Below are positions 60,995 through 64,000 of a DNA stretch of 64,000 nt, in pieces. Numbering within the stretch: the stretch's first letter is position 1; every line of letters begins with the position of its first letter. The notes beneath the pieces were generated by a model, which saw only the letters and a list, made by a program, of their open reading frames with translations, was not told the origin of the DNA and ran no database searches. The position numbers and the translations under genes are program-made. This DNA is from a virus, in IMG/VR virus record IMGVR_UViG_3300008108_007691, positions 1-64,000 of that record; one strand, 5' to 3'.

Positions 60995-61831
60995 ATGAAA
61001 TTAGTAAAGAAAATTACCTATAATAGAGTAATGCAATTACCTCAACACAAAAAGGTAATTACGATTTTTGATAAATTCAAAGAAGATCAAAATATTGATA
61101 AACATAACTCTATAAAAAGAACTAAAGATGCTTCTAAATTAAATTATTTTTTCGTCTTAGAATATGATAATATTTTAAAAAAAAAATTTAATTTCAACAA
61201 CATTTTGGATAAAAAATCCGGCAAAAAAAATGATGTTATAAATATAGAAAAACTAATTGAAGAGAAAGATAAAGTAGAGAAATACATTAAAGATAAAAAA
61301 GAAAATGAACCTAAATGTTTTTCTAAACTTGGTTTATTGAATGATGTTACAGGATGTTTTTTGATTGGCACAAATAAAAAAAATGTTAATCACGTCAAAG
61401 ACTTGGATTTAAAAAGTAAGAATAATTTAATTGTAGTAAAATTAGATTATAAAAATCTTCCAAAAGAAATAGAAGAATTATGTAATGACTTTTATAAAAA
61501 AACCCAAGAACAATTAAAAAAAGAAAAAGAGGAATTTGAGAAATTTTCTCAATTAAATAACGAACAGCAAGATATTTTTATAAATAATATTTTAAATAAT
61601 ATTAATTCTCCATCTTTTATTATTATAGATGGTTTTAATTTAAATCTTGAAAAAGATTATTTTAAAAATTCTGGATTTACCTTTTATGATGGTTTTTCAG
61701 AACAGAATCTACAGAATATCAATAACATAGAATTTTTAGAAGCTTTAAAAATAAATGCTGAAGAAAAGGAGCAATATGAATTCTGTGCAAAAATTCGTGA
61801 CCGTTTAAATGAAATTAAAAGCAAAATGTAA
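60995..61831 (+). CDS. Hypothetical protein with a C-terminal UVR-like motif
   Basis: A 278-residue, Lys/Asn/Glu-rich protein. Its only recognised part is the C-terminus: INAEEKEQYEFCAKIRDRL fits the UVR motif (E.e.YE.AA.iRD.i) that in UvrB, UvrC and ClpC mediates helical contacts. The remainder is unknown; residues about 165-190 form a charged helix (QEQLKKEKEEFEKFSQ). A contact with host UvrB/UvrC or with the phage's own ClpC-like protein, which has the same motif, is conceivable but unproven. Its stop lies 3 nt before a candidate promoter. Confidence 0.6.
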   Translation: MKLVKKITYNRVMQLPQHKKVITIFDKFKEDQNIDKHNSIKRTKDASKLNYFFVLEYDNILKKKFNFNNILDKKSGKKNDVINIEKLIEEKDKVEKYIKDKKENEPKCFSKLGLLNDVTGCFLIGTNKKNVNHVKDLDLKSKNNLIVVKLDYKNLPKEIEELCNDFYKKTQEQLKKEKEEFEKFSQLNNEQQDIFINNILNNINSPSFIIIDGFNLNLEKDYFKNSGFTFYDGFSEQNLQNINNIEFLEALKINAEEKEQYEFCAKIRDRLNEIKSKM

Positions 61832-61833
61832 TT

Positions 61834-61864
61834 TGTAACTTTTTTTTTATAATTTCGTTTTAAT
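61834..61864 (+). promoter_or_regulatory. Candidate phage promoter (TGTAAC / TTCGTTTTAAT), site 4
   Basis: TGTAAC (61834-61839) and TTCGTTTTAAT (61854-61864), 20 nt between element starts, and 36 nt from the second element to the sigma-factor ATG. One base differs from the other sites in the second element. Confidence 0.55.
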
Positions 61865-61889
61865 TAACCACAAAAAACAAATTATAAAC

Positions 61890-62747
61890 ATGAGAAGCCT
61901 AAAGATTACAGCAACCATCACGGATAGAACTTTTATAATTGATAAATATTTCAATGATGTTTCTTTAATTCCGATGATTGATCAACAAAAGGAAGTTGAA
62001 TTAGCTCAAAAAATTAGAACCGGAGATAAAAACGCAGAAAATGAATTGGTAAAAGCCAATTTAAGATTTGTTATTTCATGTGCAAAAAAATATCAGAATC
62101 GTGGTTTGTCATTAGAGGAACTGATAGCAGAAGGAAATGTTGGTTTAATAAAAGCAGCTCAAAGATTTGATGAAACTAGAGGTTTCAAATTTATTTCTTA
62201 TGCTGTAGCTTGGGTAAGACAATCAATACTAGAAGCAATTGCTAAACATGGACAATTAGTTAGATTACCTCAAAATAAAATCCAACAACAAAATCATTTA
62301 AAAGATTTAATAAATAAAAAGAAATTAGAGAATAATGGTTATTTCTCTATAGATGAAGTTTGTAAAGAATTAAATATTGATCATAAAACATTCGATATTT
62401 TATACGTCGGAAACAAGACTTCTTCTTTAGATACAAAATTAACACCTGATTGCGAAACCACTTTATTAGATGTACTCAATCAAGATGTTTTGAATATTGA
62501 AGATTACGTTGCAGGTAATTATAGAAAAAAACAGATTGAATTAGCTTTTTCTTGTCTTTCAGAAATGGAAAAGGAGGTAATAAAACTCAGTTATGGATTA
62601 AATGATAAAAATCTGGAATTAACAAACACTGAAATTGCACACAAACTTGAATTTTCTTCGGAAAGGATCAGGCAAATTAAAGATAAAGCAATCAGAAAAT
62701 TGAGAGGTTTCATGAAAAGAAATTTGGGTTCAGAACTTCGTTTTTAA
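61890..62747 (+). CDS. RpoD-like RNA polymerase sigma factor 1
   Basis: A 285-residue primary-type sigma factor. It opens with MRSLKITATITDR, close to the start of Bacteroidetes RpoD. Region 1.2 (IDKYFNDVSLIPMIDQQKEVELAQKI), region 2 (NLRFVISCAKKYQNRGLSLEELIAEGNVGLIKAA, FISYAVAWVRQSI), region 3, SLDTKLTP, and region 4 (LSEMEKEVIKLSYGL, NTEIAHKLEFSSERIRQIKDKAIRKLR) are all present. It should direct host RNA polymerase to phage promoters. It is preceded by one of the four TGTAAC sites, so it may itself be under the motif's control. It is shorter in region 3 than the second copy. Confidence 0.94.
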   Translation: MRSLKITATITDRTFIIDKYFNDVSLIPMIDQQKEVELAQKIRTGDKNAENELVKANLRFVISCAKKYQNRGLSLEELIAEGNVGLIKAAQRFDETRGFKFISYAVAWVRQSILEAIAKHGQLVRLPQNKIQQQNHLKDLINKKKLENNGYFSIDEVCKELNIDHKTFDILYVGNKTSSLDTKLTPDCETTLLDVLNQDVLNIEDYVAGNYRKKQIELAFSCLSEMEKEVIKLSYGLNDKNLELTNTEIAHKLEFSSERIRQIKDKAIRKLRGFMKRNLGSELRF

Positions 62748-62784
62748 TAAAAATTATAAAAAATTATAAAAAATTAGAAAAGTG

Positions 62785-62815
62785 TTGTCTTTATAGTTCA
62801 TATTTCTTATATTTG
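62785..62815 (+). promoter_or_regulatory. Bacteroidetes-type promoter of sigma factor 2
   Basis: TTG (62785-62787), a 20-nt spacer, and TATATTTG (62808-62815), a consensus -7 element of the Bacteroidetes primary sigma. It is 37 nt upstream of the ATG at 62853. The gene is thus probably read by the unmodified host polymerase. Confidence 0.72.
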
Positions 62816-62852
62816 TGAGATTACTTTTATCTATAGTAAAATCACAAACAAA

Positions 62853-63716
62853 ATGAGACAACTAAAAATCACTAAATCAATCACAAAGAGAGAGAGTCAA
62901 TCATTAGATTATTATTTCTCAGAAGTATCAAAAATCAAACTACTAACAGAAGAAGAAGAATATAATTTATTAGAGAGAATAGCAAACGGAGATAAAGCTG
63001 CACTAAATGAAATTGTGAAAGCTAATCTCCGTTTTGTTGTTTCTGTAGCTAAGCAATTTCAAAACCAAGGTATGAGCTTGGAAGATTTGATTTCTGATGG
63101 AAATTTGGGTTTAATTAAAGCAGCCGAGAGATTTGACAATTCTAGAGGATTTAAATTTATTTCTTACGCAGTTTGGTGGATTCGTCAATCAATCATGCAA
63201 TCAATTTCTGATAACGGCAAATTAATTCGTCTACCAAATAATCAAAATTTGGCAATAAATAAAATTAATAGAACTGCACAGCAATTAGAAATAAAACTTG
63301 AAAGAGAACCCACTGAACAGGAAATTGCTCAAGTCCTTGAAGAAACAGAAATTAAAATTAAAGATACTATGCTAAGTAACACTGGAAAGGTTGCTTCTTT
63401 GGATAGTCCTGTTTCTGACAGTGAGGATATGGTTTTAAGTGATTGTTTGATCAACAAAGAAATAACATCACCGGATGAAAAATTAATTAATGAATCTTTT
63501 TGCGATGATTTAGAGAAAATTTTGAAAAGTCTCCAACCCCGTCAAAGAGTTATAGTTTGTATGTATTATGGAATTTTGGGTTACCAAACTATGACTCTAG
63601 AAGAAATAGGTGACTATTTGGATTTAACAAGAGAAAGAGTTCGTCAAATTAAAGATATGACTATCAGAGTATTAAAATGTAACAAGAATAGCAAAGTTTT
63701 ACGTCAACACATATAG
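62853..63716 (+). CDS. RpoD-like RNA polymerase sigma factor 2
   Basis: A 287-residue sigma factor, closer to host RpoD than the first copy: it opens with MRQLKITKSITKRESQSLDYY, nearly the Bacteroidetes RpoD N-terminus. Region 2 (NLRFVVSVAKQFQNQGMSLEDLISDGNLGLIKAAERFD, FISYAVWWIRQSIM), region 3 (LEIKLEREPTEQEIAQVL), the linker SLDSPVSDSEDMVLSDCL, and region 4 (LQPRQRVIVCMYYGI, TLEEIGDYLDLTRERVRQIKDM) are intact. Its own host-type promoter and the TGTAAC promoter of sigma factor 1 suggest a cascade. The C-terminus (NKNSKVLRQHI) is shorter than usual. Confidence 0.95.
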   Translation: MRQLKITKSITKRESQSLDYYFSEVSKIKLLTEEEEYNLLERIANGDKAALNEIVKANLRFVVSVAKQFQNQGMSLEDLISDGNLGLIKAAERFDNSRGFKFISYAVWWIRQSIMQSISDNGKLIRLPNNQNLAINKINRTAQQLEIKLEREPTEQEIAQVLEETEIKIKDTMLSNTGKVASLDSPVSDSEDMVLSDCLINKEITSPDEKLINESFCDDLEKILKSLQPRQRVIVCMYYGILGYQTMTLEEIGDYLDLTRERVRQIKDMTIRVLKCNKNSKVLRQHI

Positions 63717-63718
63717 AA

Positions 63719-64000
63719 ATGGCAAAAAATAAAATAACATACATGAAGTTACTGGAAAATATTAAATTAATGGATGGTACAGTAATAGATAAAGGTAGTT
63801 CTGTAAGAATGAACTTTAAAGAGGGTCCACATTTAAATGTTGAAATTAATGAAGGTCAAAATGTAAAAAAAATATTTTGGATTACACAAGATCAGGCTAA
63901 AAATTCTATTACAAAAAATCAAGTTTGGACAAAAAAGAATTTTGATGATCATAATAAAGATTTAAAGGAAACTTGGTTTGAATCTGATTTAAAAGACAAT
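63719..64000 (+). CDS. Hypothetical protein, truncated by the window end
   Basis: An open frame of 94 codons that begins at ATG 63719, 2 nt after the second sigma-factor stop, and runs off the window without a stop (MAKNKITYMKLLENIKLMDG). A second ATG is at codon 9. The visible part is Lys/Asn-rich and beta-strand-like (PHLNVEINEGQNVKKIFWI). No family is recognised. Proximity suggests co-transcription with the sigma gene. Confidence 0.6.
   Translation, partial: MAKNKITYMKLLENIKLMDGTVIDKGSSVRMNFKEGPHLNVEINEGQNVKKIFWITQDQAKNSITKNQVWTKKNFDDHNKDLKETWFESDLKDN

Overview
The window reads as part of the genome of a large tailed bacteriophage (probably a jumbo myovirus-like phage) infecting a Bacteroidetes/Flavobacteriia host. 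The phage assignment rests on a large terminase, a T4 gp20-type portal, a P2 gpI-like baseplate protein, very long fibres and a full replication/recombination set. The host assignment rests on two sigma factors whose N-termini copy Bacteroidetes RpoD, on promoters of the Bacteroidetes type (TTTG, 19-20 nt, TATATTTG) before ssb and the second sigma gene, on a Bacteroidetes-type Hc1 histone, on strong A+T richness and on the lack of Shine-Dalgarno sequences. No tRNA, rRNA or CRISPR array was seen, and no gap exceeds about 150 nt.

Layout. 1-7.9 kb (+): small accessory genes, including an OmpA-like outer-membrane protein, a PcfJ-like protein, a NUMOD1 protein, a HEIGH metalloprotease and a complete translation initiation factor IF-3. 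7.9-13.2 kb: RadA-like ATPase, PrsW-like membrane protease, SSB and a second PcfJ-like protein. 13.3-17.6 kb (+): two large adjacent proteins that carry sigma region 2-like and region 4-like segments respectively. 17.7-25.9 kb (-): membrane proteins, a GIY-YIG endonuclease, DnaJ, a ClpC-like unfoldase broken in two by an atypically split intein with a free-standing endonuclease gene between the halves, and dUTPase. 26-34.7 kb: Nudix hydrolase, degenerate HNH/AP2 protein, UvrD-like helicase, a single-chain SbcD-SbcC (Mre11-Rad50) fusion, primase and a RuvC-like nuclease. 34.7-41 kb (-) and 41.1-54.4 kb (+): virion proteins, including a recent tandem duplication, a fibre with a Peptidase_G2-type self-cleaving C-terminus and a ~2,300-residue fibre now split by a frameshift. 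54.5-60.4 kb (+): terminase large subunit and portal, each with its own intein. 60.4-64 kb (+): histone H1-like protein, two unknowns, two RpoD-like sigma factors and a truncated ORF.

How the parts fit together. The phage appears to take over transcription (two RpoD mimics, a possible split sigma pair, a candidate phage promoter class seen four times), translation (IF-3), proteostasis (DnaJ plus a ClpC-like unfoldase that keeps a VGF ClpP-docking loop) and the envelope (OmpA-like protein, PrsW-like protease), while supplying its own replication and recombination enzymes. Mobile introners are dense: three inteins of three architectures (split, LAGLIDADG, HNH) sit in conserved sites of essential genes, and several free-standing homing-type genes lie nearby. 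The most notable items are the atypically split ClpC intein, the SbcD-SbcC fusion, the putative two-gene sigma factor and the recurring TGTAAC/TTCGTTTAAAT promoter-like motif.
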